Positions 1-8,994 of a stretch of 64,000 bases of DNA are shown piece after piece. The translations under genes and the position numbers were made by a program. The first letter of the stretch is position 1. Every line of letters begins with the position of its first letter. The stretch is from Aquimarina sp. BL5 (GTDB taxonomy: Bacteria > Bacteroidota > Bacteroidia > Flavobacteriales > Flavobacteriaceae). The notes under the pieces were generated by a model, which was not told where the DNA came from, did not search any database, and was given only the letters and a program-made list of their open reading frames with translations. The stretch covers positions 2,689,501 through 2,753,500 of the forward strand of contig NZ_CP031963.1 in the NCBI RefSeq assembly GCF_003443675.1, in the 5' to 3' direction.

Positions 1-1964
1 ATGATGATTATAATAAATTCTTACGCTCCTTTGGAGATTATCTTAATGTAGAGAAACCTTCATTTAAATCAAATATACAGTATCTGGTAGAGTATCAAAT
101 GGGATATATGTACTGGAGATATTTTATGTGGAATTTTGTTGGGAGGCAGGATGACAATCAAGGAAAATATACTGATCTAGAAGGTAACTGGTTAAGTGGT
201 ATCAAATTCATAGACGAGATGCATTTAGGATCTCAGGATAATTTACCAACTGATGTAACAAAGAATAAAGCTCGTAATACATACTACTTTTTACCACTAT
301 TATTAGGACTTATTGGTTTTGTATTCCAAATGCAACGCGATAAAAAGAATTTCTGGATTCTATTAGTCTTTTTCTTATTTACTGGTCTAGCATTAAAAAT
401 ATATCTCAATGAAAGACCTTTTGAGCCTAGAGAACGAGATTATGCACTGGTTGGATCATTTTATGTTTTCGCCATCTGGATTGGTTTTGGAGTCTATGCC
501 TTATTTGATATCCTCAAAAACTCCCTGAAACCAAAGCTACTGGCGCCTATAATAACTACAATATGCCTGCTTGCAGTACCTGTATTATTAGCTGCACAGA
601 ATTGGGATGACCATGATCGTTCTAATAGATATACTGCTCAAGCAATGGCAAAAATGTATCTACAATCTTGTCAGAAAGACGCTATTCTTTTTACTATTGG
701 TGATAATGACACATTTGCCTTGTGGTATGCACAGGATATAGAAGAATATAGAACAGATGTAAGAACTGTGAATACTAGCCTTTTTGCAACAGACTGGTAT
801 ATTGATCAGATGAAACGTGCAGCTTATGATGGAAAACCTATCCCATCTCAGTTAACTCATAATTTCTATCGATTTGGGAGTAATGACGCTATTTATTACA
901 AGCCAGTTACCAATGATACTATGCTTATTAAAAACTGGATGCGATGGATCGAAACAGACGACCCGAGAACCAAAGGTGATCTACAAAACGGGAAAAAAGT
1001 TAATACATTCCCTACTAAGCATATCAGAATCCCTGTAGATAAAGAAGCTGTTCTTAGAAGCGGGATTGTGCCACAAAAGGATGCAGATCTAATCGTACCC
1101 TATATAGACATACATTTAAAAGGAGACTTACTTTTCAAAAATCGCTTACTAATGTTGGACATCATTGCTAACAATAATTGGGAGAGGCCTATATATTTTA
1201 CTGGAGGTAGTTTTGGAGATGATGATTATTTATGGATGAAGGATTACCTACAATTAGATGGTGTAACGTATAAATTGGTTCCAATCAGAACCCCAATAGA
1301 CAAAAGTAATCCATATGATATGGGACGTATTGATACAGATGTTATGTATAAAAATGTAACAAGTTGGAATTGGGGAAATAGTGAAGATCCTAATATTTAT
1401 CACGATCCGGAAACTCGTAAAAATGCCATAACCTACAGAAGTAATCTCGCTAGATTAGTGGAAGCACTTATTACAGAAGGGAAAAAGGAAAAGGCTAAAG
1501 AAATTCTTGATCTGGGAATGGAAAAAATGCCTATCGAGTATTATGAATACTACACATTATTAGAACCATACGTTAGTGGATACTATGAAGTAGGAGAAAA
1601 AGAAAAGGCACGTGAATTATGGAATAAAATTGCTAAAAAATATCAGGAGCAACTCACTTATTTTGGAAGTCTTACTTTAGAAAATCAATATCAATATGCT
1701 AGTGAAATTGTAAGTAATGTAGAACGTTATAGAAGTGTTGTAGATTTATTACTTATTAATCAGGATAGAGATATGATCGAAGAAAAAGCAGAAGAGTTTA
1801 ATAGATATCTTAGACTATTTACAAGACTCTATTCTGAAGATGAAGAGTATGATAGAGACCAACCAATGACAATAGAGGAATTAGATGAGAATAATTCAAT
1901 TGGAAAAGAACTTTTAGAAGGTGCCCAAACTATTGATTCTTTAGACAGTATACCAAATTCATAA
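1..1964 (+). CDS. DUF2723 family membrane protein, C-terminal part
   Basis: The reading frame is open to the left edge (first full codon at base 3), so this is the 3' part of a larger gene; about 650 residues are visible. Two or three hydrophobic segments lie in the first 180 visible residues (one ends LALKIYLNERP, followed by FEPRERDYAL). A long soluble part follows, with an Asp-rich TIGDNDTFALWYAQ stretch and a helical, TPR-like C-terminus rich in Glu/Lys. This order fits Bacteroidota DUF2723 proteins, usually around 1000 residues or more, with a GT-C-like membrane N-terminus related to protein O-mannosyltransferases. Glycosyl transfer is inferred from the family; the catalytic N-terminus is outside the window. 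A strong terminator follows at once. Confidence 0.8.
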   Translation, partial: DDYNKFLRSFGDYLNVEKPSFKSNIQYLVEYQMGYMYWRYFMWNFVGRQDDNQGKYTDLEGNWLSGIKFIDEMHLGSQDNLPTDVTKNKARNTYYFLPLLLGLIGFVFQMQRDKKNFWILLVFFLFTGLALKIYLNERPFEPRERDYALVGSFYVFAIWIGFGVYALFDILKNSLKPKLLAPIITTICLLAVPVLLAAQNWDDHDRSNRYTAQAMAKMYLQSCQKDAILFTIGDNDTFALWYAQDIEEYRTDVRTVNTSLFATDWYIDQMKRAAYDGKPIPSQLTHNFYRFGSNDAIYYKPVTNDTMLIKNWMRWIETDDPRTKGDLQNGKKVNTFPTKHIRIPVDKEAVLRSGIVPQKDADLIVPYIDIHLKGDLLFKNRLLMLDIIANNNWERPIYFTGGSFGDDDYLWMKDYLQLDGVTYKLVPIRTPIDKSNPYDMGRIDTDVMYKNVTSWNWGNSEDPNIYHDPETRKNAITYRSNLARLVEALITEGKKEKAKEILDLGMEKMPIEYYEYYTLLEPYVSGYYEVGEKEKARELWNKIAKKYQEQLTYFGSLTLENQYQYASEIVSNVERYRSVVDLLLINQDRDMIEEKAEEFNRYLRLFTRLYSEDEEYDRDQPMTIEELDENNSIGKELLEGAQTIDSLDSIPNS

Positions 1965-1972
1965 AATTCAGT

Positions 1973-2004
1973 GAGCCTCTTTAAAAAAAGAGGCTCAATT
2001 TTTT
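1973..2004 (+). terminator. Rho-independent terminator after the DUF2723 gene
   Basis: A perfect 10-bp stem (GAGCCTCTTT at 1973-1982 with AAAGAGGCTC at 1987-1996) has a 4-base A loop and is followed by six T. It ends 10 bases before the next gene's TTG start, so that gene probably depends on read-through or on a promoter overlapping the hairpin. Confidence 0.85.
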
Positions 2005-2013
2005 ATTGCTAGT

Positions 2014-2652
2014 TTGAAAATAATACCAGCCAAAACACCAGACAGTATTAAACTATTATTCCCAAATTATATTTGGGATTTCTATGCTAGAAAAGAGAAA
2101 AAGATATATCTCACCTTTGATGATGGACCTATTCCTGAAGTTACAGAATTTGTGTTAGATCAATTAAACTTATTTAAAGCAAAAGCTACTTTCTTTTCGA
2201 TCGGAGAAAACATTAAAAAACATCCTGAGGTTTTTAGCAGAATCATTGCAGAAGGACATCGCATCGGAAATCACACTATGAATCATCTAAAAGCCAGAAA
2301 AAGTGCATTTTCTAAATATATAGAGAACGTTCAAGAATGTGAAGAAAAAATAAGTGAACACACAGAAATAAAAGGTAAACTTTTTAGACCTCCATACGGA
2401 CAATTAAGCAAATCAAAATTAACAGCATTAAGAAAGCGTGGATATCAAATTATATTATGGGATGTTTTATCAAAAGATTGGGATAAAAACACATCCCCAG
2501 AACAATGTTTCGAAAATGTAATAAATAATTCAAAAAGCGGAAGTATTATTGTTTTTCACGACAGCATTAAAGCTTCAAAAAATCTAGAATTTGCATTACC
2601 CAAGGTACTCAAATACTTTACAGAGAAAGGGTACGTTTTCGACAAGATATAA
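2014..2652 (+). CDS. polysaccharide deacetylase (NodB homology domain)
   Basis: This 212-residue protein consists almost entirely of a NodB-type carbohydrate esterase 4 domain. Visible motifs are LTFDDGP (motif 1, catalytic base and metal Asp), HRIGNHTMNH (motif 2, metal-binding His pair), FRPPYGQ (motif 3), WDVLSKDW (motif 4) and IVFHDS (motif 5). Such enzymes remove N- or O-acetyl groups from sugar polymers such as peptidoglycan or exopolysaccharide, using a divalent metal. No signal peptide is visible, so either it acts in the cytoplasm or export is by another route. The start is TTG at 2014; no in-frame ATG precedes motif 1. The true substrate cannot be read from sequence. Confidence 0.9.
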   Translation: MKIIPAKTPDSIKLLFPNYIWDFYARKEKKIYLTFDDGPIPEVTEFVLDQLNLFKAKATFFSIGENIKKHPEVFSRIIAEGHRIGNHTMNHLKARKSAFSKYIENVQECEEKISEHTEIKGKLFRPPYGQLSKSKLTALRKRGYQIILWDVLSKDWDKNTSPEQCFENVINNSKSGSIIVFHDSIKASKNLEFALPKVLKYFTEKGYVFDKI

Positions 2653-2675
2653 CCAATTTTTTCATTACATTCTAA

Positions 2676-2972
2676 TTAAACATATTCTTTCATAAGACCT
2701 ATCAGGGTATTAGCATCCTGCTCTCCACTTTGCCTCCATACCATCTCACCTTCTTTGTAAATCATTAAGGTAGGAAGACCTTTAATACGAAGTGCTGTTG
2801 CTAATTCTTCATTTTTGTCCACATCTATCTTTATCACTTTGGCTTTATCGCCAAGAGCAGCAGCTACATCGCGCAACACGGGATGCATGGATACAGATGG
2901 TTCATTCCATTCAGTATAAAAATCCAGAAGAACCGGAACTTCAATACCTATTAACTCTCCAAACTTTGACAT
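2676..2972 (-). CDS. thioredoxin-fold protein lacking the CxxC active site
   Basis: 98 residues with the thioredoxin plan: VLLDFYTEWNEPS, then KVIKIDVDKNEELA, then the cis-proline segment IKGLPTLMIYKEGE and a C-terminal helix. Where thioredoxins have WCGPC this protein reads WNEPS, so both redox cysteines are absent, and there is no Cys anywhere in the protein. It cannot carry out dithiol exchange and more likely acts as a binding, chaperone-like or regulatory thioredoxin fold. It is convergent with the deacetylase gene upstream on the plus strand and transcribed in the same direction as the metallophosphoesterase at 3055-4293, 82 bases away. The fold call is firm; the role is unknown. Confidence 0.85.
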   Translation of the reverse strand: MSKFGELIGIEVPVLLDFYTEWNEPSVSMHPVLRDVAAALGDKAKVIKIDVDKNEELATALRIKGLPTLMIYKEGEMVWRQSGEQDANTLIGLMKEYV

Positions 2973-3054
2973 GTTTTAAAAATTTTATCTTCTTACTCTG
3001 CCATAGTAACGAACAAAGCCTATATATAATTGTAAATATAACATTTTCTATGAA

Positions 3055-4293
3055 TTAAGCTGGTTTGACGCCTTTCCTCAATTCAATCACTGTAATTTCA
3101 GGCCAAATTCCTACTCTTCCTGGAAATGCGTGAAAACCAAAACCTCTGTTGACATTCAAATAACGCCCCATTTCATTATACATTCCAGCCCATTGCTTAT
3201 ATACATATTGAACTGGACTCCATTTTAAAAATCCAGGAATTTCAATACCAAACTGAAATCCATGTGTATGTCCACTAAGCGTAAGATGATAATGATCTTC
3301 GTGTTTTTTTACTTCATACTCCCAGTGAGAAGGGTCATGACTTAGTAAAATCTTAAAATCTTCCTTAGAGATACCTTCTGATGCCTTCGTCAAATCTCCT
3401 GCTTTTTTGAAATTATGACCCCAGTTCTCTACACCAACAATAGCAATACGCTCTCCATCTTTTTCCACAAAGGCATTTTCGTTAAGCAATAACCTAAAAT
3501 CAATTTTAGAATGTACTTCTTTAATCGCTTCAAAATTAGCATCCTTTTCTTCCTCGGTATCCCAGGTCACATATTCGCCGTAATCATGATTCCCTAGAAT
3601 AGAGTATTTACCATAAAAAGGTGTTTTAAGTCCTTTAAAAATATCAATCCAATCATCCATCTCACTTGCCATTGTATTCACTATATCTCCAGTAAACACT
3701 AATAAATCGCTTTGCTGTTCATTTATTAAATCTACAGCATATTCAATTTTAGCTACTTCATCAAAACTCCCTGAATGAATATCCGAAATCTGTGTCAAAC
3801 GAAATCCATCAAATGCTTTAGGAAGATCTTCAAAATAAAGTACATGATTAATCACCTTAAAATTATACTTCCCTCTAAAAATACCATGAACCAATCCAGC
3901 AAAAGGAATTGCCGCCACACCTAAAGCCAATTGGCTAATAAATTTTCTTCGATCCGGTAAATATTGGGTGGCATTTCCATCAAAAAAAGTGTTTGTCATA
4001 TAGGTATAACCTGCCACACAAAGTCTTATAATATCTTCACCAAACATAAACAATACTAAAATCAACTTAGGAACCAAAGTCACCAATAACAAACCACTAG
4101 CTCTAAGAGAATATTTGGTAGGCCCCACACTCCTATCATAATTCGCAAAAACGTATATCACATAGCCTATAATAAGCAAAGAGAAAATTAAGTACACAAT
4201 TTGAACCCATTGATTTTTAGAAATGGTTCTAATCACCTGATAAGCATATAATTCTATTAAAACATAAAGGATTAATGGGATGATCCAGCGCAT
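3055..4293 (-). CDS. membrane-anchored metallophosphoesterase
   Basis: About 412 residues. The N-terminal ~130 residues hold four hydrophobic segments (IIPLILYVLIELYAY, IVYLIFSLLIIGYVIY, LLLVTLVPKLILVLFMF and a weaker one), then a linker with FISQLALGVAAIPFAG. The catalytic domain has the calcineurin-like set: QISDIHSG (DxH), VFTGDIV (GD), ILGNHDYGEY (GNHD), LLSHDPSHW and LSGHTHGFQFG (GHTH). It is predicted to hydrolyse phosphoesters with two metal ions at the membrane. ATG at 4293 is preferred over the one at 4320, because a TAGTTTTG promoter element lies at 4318-4325 and would start transcription downstream of 4320. The substrate is unknown. Confidence 0.88.
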   Translation of the reverse strand: MRWIIPLILYVLIELYAYQVIRTISKNQWVQIVYLIFSLLIIGYVIYVFANYDRSVGPTKYSLRASGLLLVTLVPKLILVLFMFGEDIIRLCVAGYTYMTNTFFDGNATQYLPDRRKFISQLALGVAAIPFAGLVHGIFRGKYNFKVINHVLYFEDLPKAFDGFRLTQISDIHSGSFDEVAKIEYAVDLINEQQSDLLVFTGDIVNTMASEMDDWIDIFKGLKTPFYGKYSILGNHDYGEYVTWDTEEEKDANFEAIKEVHSKIDFRLLLNENAFVEKDGERIAIVGVENWGHNFKKAGDLTKASEGISKEDFKILLSHDPSHWEYEVKKHEDHYHLTLSGHTHGFQFGIEIPGFLKWSPVQYVYKQWAGMYNEMGRYLNVNRGFGFHAFPGRVGIWPEITVIELRKGVKPA

Positions 4294-4317
4294 ACAACTA
4301 ACAATTTTTTGATGAAA

Positions 4318-4325
4318 CAAAACTA
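4318..4325 (-). promoter_or_regulatory. -7 promoter element of the metallophosphoesterase gene
   Basis: Reads TAGTTTTG on the minus strand, an exact match to the Bacteroidota -7 consensus TAnnTTTG. A convincing TTTG box at the expected upstream distance is not seen. Its position favours the downstream start codon at 4293. Confidence 0.45.
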
Positions 4326-4628
4326 TCTCACCTTTTTACAACCATAGTCATATTTAAGTAAAAATTAACGGTTTACAAACAATCTATAAGAAAATACAGC
4401 ATTTACTCGCACTTAGAGACCCTCAACACTATAAATCTTAGAATTTTCTTTCGTATGTAAATTTTTTATTCGTACCTTCGTTTGACCATTTAATCATGGG
4501 GATTTACAAAAAAAATCTACTTTATTCAGAAAATATTACTATCGTATTTATAGCAATTGATAACATTGTTATCAATTTTATTTTGGGGCGAAATGCCGTC
4601 ATTCATTGACGGCATTTCTTATTTAGTA
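4326..4628 (+). other. gene-free stretch with a possible small transcript
   Basis: No open frame with coding character. It contains TTCG (4450-4453), 19 bases, then TACCTTCG (4473-4480), one mismatch per box from the Bacteroidota promoter TTTG-N19-TAnnTTTG. A perfect 10+1+10 inverted repeat follows (4556-4576, arm ATTGATAACA), then a perfect 10-bp stem with a 7-base loop (4591-4617, arm AAATGCCGTC). Together these could delimit a transcript of about 130 bases starting near 4487. The T-tract after the hairpin is weak (CTTATTTAG). Confidence 0.35.
4591..4620 (+). terminator. hairpin upstream of polA, possible terminator or attenuator
   Basis: Perfect stem AAATGCCGTC / GACGGCATTT around the loop ATTCATT, followed by CTTATTTAG. 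The stem is strong and GC-rich at its core but the U-run is poor. It lies 12 bases upstream of the polA -7 element, so it could end a leader or small RNA. Confidence 0.5.
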
Positions 4629-4636
4629 TAATTTTG
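4629..4636 (+). promoter_or_regulatory. -7 promoter element for polA
   Basis: TAATTTTG, an exact TAnnTTTG match 57 bases before the polA ATG. No clear TTTG box lies 19-20 bases upstream. Confidence 0.5.
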
Positions 4637-4693
4637 AAACCATATTCATCAATCTTCTTTTTATATTGCATTTCTAAAAACTGAATACACACT

Positions 4694-7522
4694 ATGTCAC
4701 AAAAACGTCTTTTCCTTCTTGATGCTTTCGCGCTTATTTTTCGCGGATATTATGCTTTGATAAAAAACCCTAGAATCAATTCTAAAGGACAAGACACTTC
4801 GGCTGTCTTGGGATTTGTAAACTCGCTTTTTGACGTTATCAAAAGAGAAAATCCAGATCATTTGGCAGTTGCATTTGATAAACAAGGGAGTAAAGACCGT
4901 TTAGAAATATTTCCAGAGTATAAAGCCAATAGAGATGAGACTCCTGAGGCGATAAAAATTGCAGTCCCAATAATACAGGAAATCCTAAAAGCCATGCATA
5001 TCCCTATTATAGAAAGAGCTGGTGTAGAGGCTGATGATTTAATAGGAACTATTGCTAAACAAGCTGAAAAAGAAGGCTATAAAACATACATGGTTACTCC
5101 TGATAAAGATTATGCGCAGTTAGTATCTGAAAATATTTTTATGTATCGCCCCGCACGAATGGGTAATGGTATTGAGATCTGGGGCATTCCCGAAGTACAA
5201 AAAAGATTTGAAGTAGAGCGTCCGGAACAGGTAATCGACTATTTAGGAATGATGGGAGATGCAGTAGATAATATTCCCGGTCTACCTGGTGTAGGAGATA
5301 AAACTGCTAAAAAGTTTATTGCTGCATATGGATCTATGGAAGGTCTTTTTGAAAACATCGATCAACTGAAGGGCAAAATGAAAGAAAAAGTAGCCGCTAA
5401 CCAAGAATTAGGGATTCTATCTAAAAAATTAGCCACGATTATTCTTGATTGTGATGTAACTTTTAATGCAGAAGATTATGAAATTTCAAAACCTGATGCA
5501 AAAAAGGTTCAAGGAATTTTTGAAGAATTAGAGTTCAGAAGACTAACCGATCAATTTACCAAAATCTTCTTTCCTTCAGAAGCTGCCTCAACTCCCACAA
5601 CTACTAGCTCGTCCTCTAAGAAACAGGCAGGACAAGCTGGAGCAGGTCAGTTCTCATTGTTTGGAGATAATCAAGAATCCAGTTCGTCATCCACCTCCTT
5701 TTCTAGTAGAAAAACAATTGCAAATACAGAACATTTTTATCAAAGTGTTGCTCCTGGAATGGCGATGAAATTATTCTTGCAAAATTTACTAAAACAAGAG
5801 AGTGTATGTTTTGACACAGAGACTACCGGTCTTGATCCATTAACAGCAGAATTAGTAGGTATTGCATTTTCTTGGGAGGCTGGAAAAGGATTTTATATCC
5901 CATTTCCAGAAGACCAAAAAGAAGCACAAGAGCTAATTGAACAAATACGACCCTTTTTTAAAGCTGAGAATATTATTAAAATTGGCCAGAACTTAAAATA
6001 TGATATCAAAGTATTAGCCAAATATAACATGGAAGTAAAGGGGAAACTTTTCGATACGATGCTGGCTCATTATCTTATCAATCCTGATATGAGACATAAT
6101 ATGGATGTTCTTTCTGAAACTTACCTTAATTATACACCTGTTTCTATTACTGAGTTAATTGGAAAAAAAGGTAAAAATCAACTATCCTTTAGACAAGTTC
6201 CGGCAGAAAAGCAAACAGAATATGCTGTCGAGGATGCTGACATCACGTACCAGCTAAAAGAACATTTTGCTCCAGAACTTAATGATGCTAATATTCTGTC
6301 ATTGTTTGAAGACATAGAAGTTCCTTTGTTACGAGTTCTTGCTGATATGGAAGTAGAAGGTATTAATCTAGATAAAGAATTTTTGCAATCGCTTTCTTCA
6401 ACATTAGATAATGACATTAAAACTTTAGAATCCAAAATATATACTGAAGCTGGAGAAGAATTTAATATTGCTTCGCCAAAACAATTAGGAGTCATCCTTT
6501 TTGAAAAAATGAAATTAGTAGATAAACCAAAGAAAACCAAAACCGGGCAATATTCTACAGCAGAAGATGTACTATCATATCTTGCAAAAGATCACGAGAT
6601 TATTCAAGATATACTGGATTTTCGAGGGTTATCAAAATTAAAGAGTACTTATGTCGATGCGTTACCTAATCAGGTAAACCAATCCACAGGTCGTGTCCAT
6701 ACAGACTATATGCAAACCGTTGCCGCTACGGGTCGCTTAAGTTCCAATAATCCCAATTTACAGAATATTCCGATCAGAACAGAACGTGGAAGACAAGTCA
6801 GAAAAGCATTTGTACCTAGAAATGAAGAATATACCTTACTAGCTGCCGATTATTCACAGATAGAATTAAGAATCATTGCTGCACTTAGTGAAGAAGAAAC
6901 CATGATCAATGCTTTTAAAAGCGGAGAAGATATTCACGCGTCAACTGCTGCAAAAGTATTCAATGTTCCGCTTGAAGAAGTAACAAGAGAACAGCGTAGC
7001 AATGCGAAAACGGTAAACTTTGGAATCATCTATGGTGTTTCTGCCTTTGGATTAAGCAACCAAACAGATCTTTCTCGTAGCGAAGCCAAAGAATTAATAG
7101 ACACCTATTATAAAACCTACCCTAAGCTTAGAAACTATATGAGTGAACAGGTAGATTTTGCAAGAGAAAATGGATATGTACAAACTGTTTTAGGAAGACG
7201 CAGATACCTTAAAGATATCAACTCTGCTAATGCAATAGTTCGAGGAGCAGCAGAACGAAATGCTGTTAATGCACCAATTCAAGGAAGTGCTGCGGATATT
7301 ATCAAAATTGCCATGATCAATATTCATAAGAAACTAAAAGAAGGAAATTACAAAACCAAAATGCTACTGCAGGTCCATGATGAATTGGTTTTTGATGTAT
7401 ACAAAACCGAATTAGAATCGATACAATCCCTTATAAAATCAGAAATGGAAAACGCTTACTCCTTAGCTGTTCCTTTGGATGTGGACATGGGATTAGGAGA
7501 TAATTGGCTGGAGGCACATTAA
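4694..7522 (+). CDS. polA: DNA polymerase I
   Basis: 942 residues with all three classical domains. The 5' nuclease (about 1-290) shows LLDAFALIFRGYYAL, YKANRDETPE, EADDLIGT, VTPDKDYAQLV and GDAVDNIPGLPGVGDKTA. The 3'-5' exonuclease (about 350-540) keeps its carboxylates in CFDTETTGLD, QNLKYDI and YAVEDADITYQ, so proofreading looks intact. The polymerase domain has DYSQIELRI (motif A), REQRSNAKTVNFGIIYG (motif B) and LQVHDELVFDV (motif C). A Ser/Thr/Gln-rich linker near residues 295-340 joins the nuclease to the rest. It fills gaps and removes primers in replication and repair. Only the linker is low-complexity; nothing else is unusual. Confidence 0.98.
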   Translation: MSQKRLFLLDAFALIFRGYYALIKNPRINSKGQDTSAVLGFVNSLFDVIKRENPDHLAVAFDKQGSKDRLEIFPEYKANRDETPEAIKIAVPIIQEILKAMHIPIIERAGVEADDLIGTIAKQAEKEGYKTYMVTPDKDYAQLVSENIFMYRPARMGNGIEIWGIPEVQKRFEVERPEQVIDYLGMMGDAVDNIPGLPGVGDKTAKKFIAAYGSMEGLFENIDQLKGKMKEKVAANQELGILSKKLATIILDCDVTFNAEDYEISKPDAKKVQGIFEELEFRRLTDQFTKIFFPSEAASTPTTTSSSSKKQAGQAGAGQFSLFGDNQESSSSSTSFSSRKTIANTEHFYQSVAPGMAMKLFLQNLLKQESVCFDTETTGLDPLTAELVGIAFSWEAGKGFYIPFPEDQKEAQELIEQIRPFFKAENIIKIGQNLKYDIKVLAKYNMEVKGKLFDTMLAHYLINPDMRHNMDVLSETYLNYTPVSITELIGKKGKNQLSFRQVPAEKQTEYAVEDADITYQLKEHFAPELNDANILSLFEDIEVPLLRVLADMEVEGINLDKEFLQSLSSTLDNDIKTLESKIYTEAGEEFNIASPKQLGVILFEKMKLVDKPKKTKTGQYSTAEDVLSYLAKDHEIIQDILDFRGLSKLKSTYVDALPNQVNQSTGRVHTDYMQTVAATGRLSSNNPNLQNIPIRTERGRQVRKAFVPRNEEYTLLAADYSQIELRIIAALSEEETMINAFKSGEDIHASTAAKVFNVPLEEVTREQRSNAKTVNFGIIYGVSAFGLSNQTDLSRSEAKELIDTYYKTYPKLRNYMSEQVDFARENGYVQTVLGRRRYLKDINSANAIVRGAAERNAVNAPIQGSAADIIKIAMINIHKKLKEGNYKTKMLLQVHDELVFDVYKTELESIQSLIKSEMENAYSLAVPLDVDMGLGDNWLEAH

Positions 7523-7587
7523 ACAAGTGTAACTACTTCTAATAATTTTATACATATAAACATAACTAACTAAACAATATTTATTTT

Positions 7588-8418
7588 ATGGAACAACTTT
7601 TTACACTAGACAGCCTATTTACACTATTAATGTTGGTATTATTACAAGCTGTTTTAGGTTTTGATAATCTCCTTTATATTTCTTTAGAATCCAAAAAAGC
7701 ACCTGCCGAAAAGCAAAGCTTTGTTCGTAAGATGGGAGTTGGACTAGCTATTATCTTACGTATCGTATTACTTTTTGTATTAATGTCATTAATACAGTTT
7801 TTTCAGGATCCTTTTATTAGTCTGCACGATAATAGCATTATTGAATTTGAGTTTAATGTACATAGTATTATCGTTCTTGCCGGAGGTGTATTTATCATTT
7901 ATACTGCTGTAAAAGAGATCTGGCATATGATGTTACTTCATGAACATGAAGCGGCTGAAAAAGAAAACAAGAAAAGTTCTACCAATAAAATCATTTTTTG
8001 GATCGTAATAATGAATTTAGTTTTTTCTTTTGATTCTATCCTAAGTGCTATGGCTCTTACCAGTCACATGGAATATATACCACAATTAATTTTGATGTCT
8101 ATAGCTATCGTATTTGGAGGTGTTTTAATGATCGTTTTAGCAGATAAAGTATCTGATTTCCTTCAGAAAAACAGAATGTACGAAGTATTAGGTCTCTTTA
8201 TTTTATTTATAGTAGGTATTATGTTATTATCAGAAGGTGGTCATCTAGCACATCTACATCTTTTTGAGAATGCAATCACCCCAATGAGTAAAACTACATT
8301 TTATTTTGTGATCATTGTATTAGTGATTGTTGACATTGTACAAGGACGTTATCAAAAAAATCTGTTGCTCAAAAAGAGCCAACAAGAATCTATGGCACAA
8401 AAAACAGAGGACAAATAG
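7588..8418 (+). CDS. TerC family integral membrane protein
   Basis: 276 residues with about seven hydrophobic segments. The family signatures are LLQAVLGFDNLLYISLE near the N-terminus and NLVFSFDSILSAMALT near residue 150, each with an Asp inside a membrane segment. A charged cytoplasmic loop (HEHEAAEKENKK) lies near residue 120 and the tail is Lys/Gln-rich. TerC/Alx proteins are linked to metal-ion export, notably manganese, and to tellurite resistance; no other ter gene is nearby, so a manganese or housekeeping role is more likely than a tellurite operon. The gene stands alone between polA and a bidirectional terminator. Confidence 0.9.
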   Translation: MEQLFTLDSLFTLLMLVLLQAVLGFDNLLYISLESKKAPAEKQSFVRKMGVGLAIILRIVLLFVLMSLIQFFQDPFISLHDNSIIEFEFNVHSIIVLAGGVFIIYTAVKEIWHMMLLHEHEAAEKENKKSSTNKIIFWIVIMNLVFSFDSILSAMALTSHMEYIPQLILMSIAIVFGGVLMIVLADKVSDFLQKNRMYEVLGLFILFIVGIMLLSEGGHLAHLHLFENAITPMSKTTFYFVIIVLVIVDIVQGRYQKNLLLKKSQQESMAQKTEDK

Positions 8419-8450
8419 GCCCTAAGAACTCTATTTATTCTAAAATCTTA

Positions 8451-8498
8451 TAAATCAAAAAGCGCTTCTTTTTCGAAAAAGAAGCGCTTTTTGATTTA
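8451..8498. terminator. 48-bp perfect palindrome, bidirectional terminator
   Basis: Bases 8451-8474 and 8475-8498 are exact reverse complements (24-bp arms, no spacer; core GCGCTTC). Flanking A and T runs give a U-tract in both directions. It separates the plus-strand TerC gene from the minus-strand lipoprotein pseudogene and can end transcription from both sides. Confidence 0.9.
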
Positions 8499-8514
8499 AG
8501 TACACTCTAAATTA

Positions 8515-8994
8515 TTATCTTGTAAACACCAATGCAACCGCTCCTAAATCTTCTACTTCATCTGTAAAAGAAAGTGTTGTATCCGTTAGTGTTATAGTTA
8601 CTGTTTTTGAATCCAATCCTGTGCCAGCAAATGTTAATTCATTACCATCAAGACTCCATGTTCCTGTTTCATCCAGAATGACACCTGTACAATCAACAGT
8701 AACTACAAGCGGCACACCCAATTCCACATTGACATCAATCCCTGTCACTTCTTAACTATACATATTATCATTACTTACCGTAATAGTATCTTCAAAACAA
8801 GCTAGTTTTTCTAATAAATTAGTAAAAGCATTTCCATCCATATCTAGATCAACTGGTAATGCTTCAGAAGCAGAAGTAAGCTCCCAGGTCCCAACAAGAG
8901 AAACTATTGTAGGATCTCCCCCATCATCATCAGAGCTACAAGAAGTAAAAAATAGTGCAAAACAAATTGCGGGAAGAAAAAAATTGGTTTTCAT
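8515..8994 (-). pseudogene. lipocalin-like lipoprotein gene with an in-frame stop
   Basis: Read from ATG at 8994, the frame gives a lipoprotein signal peptide (MKTNFFLPAICFALFFTSC, then SSDDDGGD), a lipocalin-like start (SLVGTWELTSASEALPVDLD) and a Cys, and stops at TAA (bases 8752-8754). The same frame continues directly with EVTGIDVNVELG and ends with GTWSLDGNELTF and ALVFTR, the usual end of these small Bacteroidota lipocalin-like lipoproteins. The whole product would be about 159 residues. One base change explains the break, so this is a recent nonsense mutation, a sequencing error, or (less likely) read-through. The tail could restart only from a GTG at 8748, without the export signal. 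Confidence 0.75.

Noticed and set aside
6178..6540. Open frame of 120 codons opposite polA
   Set aside because: It lies wholly inside the polymerase gene in antisense, is Ser-rich from reversed codon bias and has no promoter.
7588..8418. Tellurite-resistance locus because of TerC
   Set aside because: No terB, terD, terZ or other ter-type gene is near; TerC/Alx proteins alone are common housekeeping membrane proteins.
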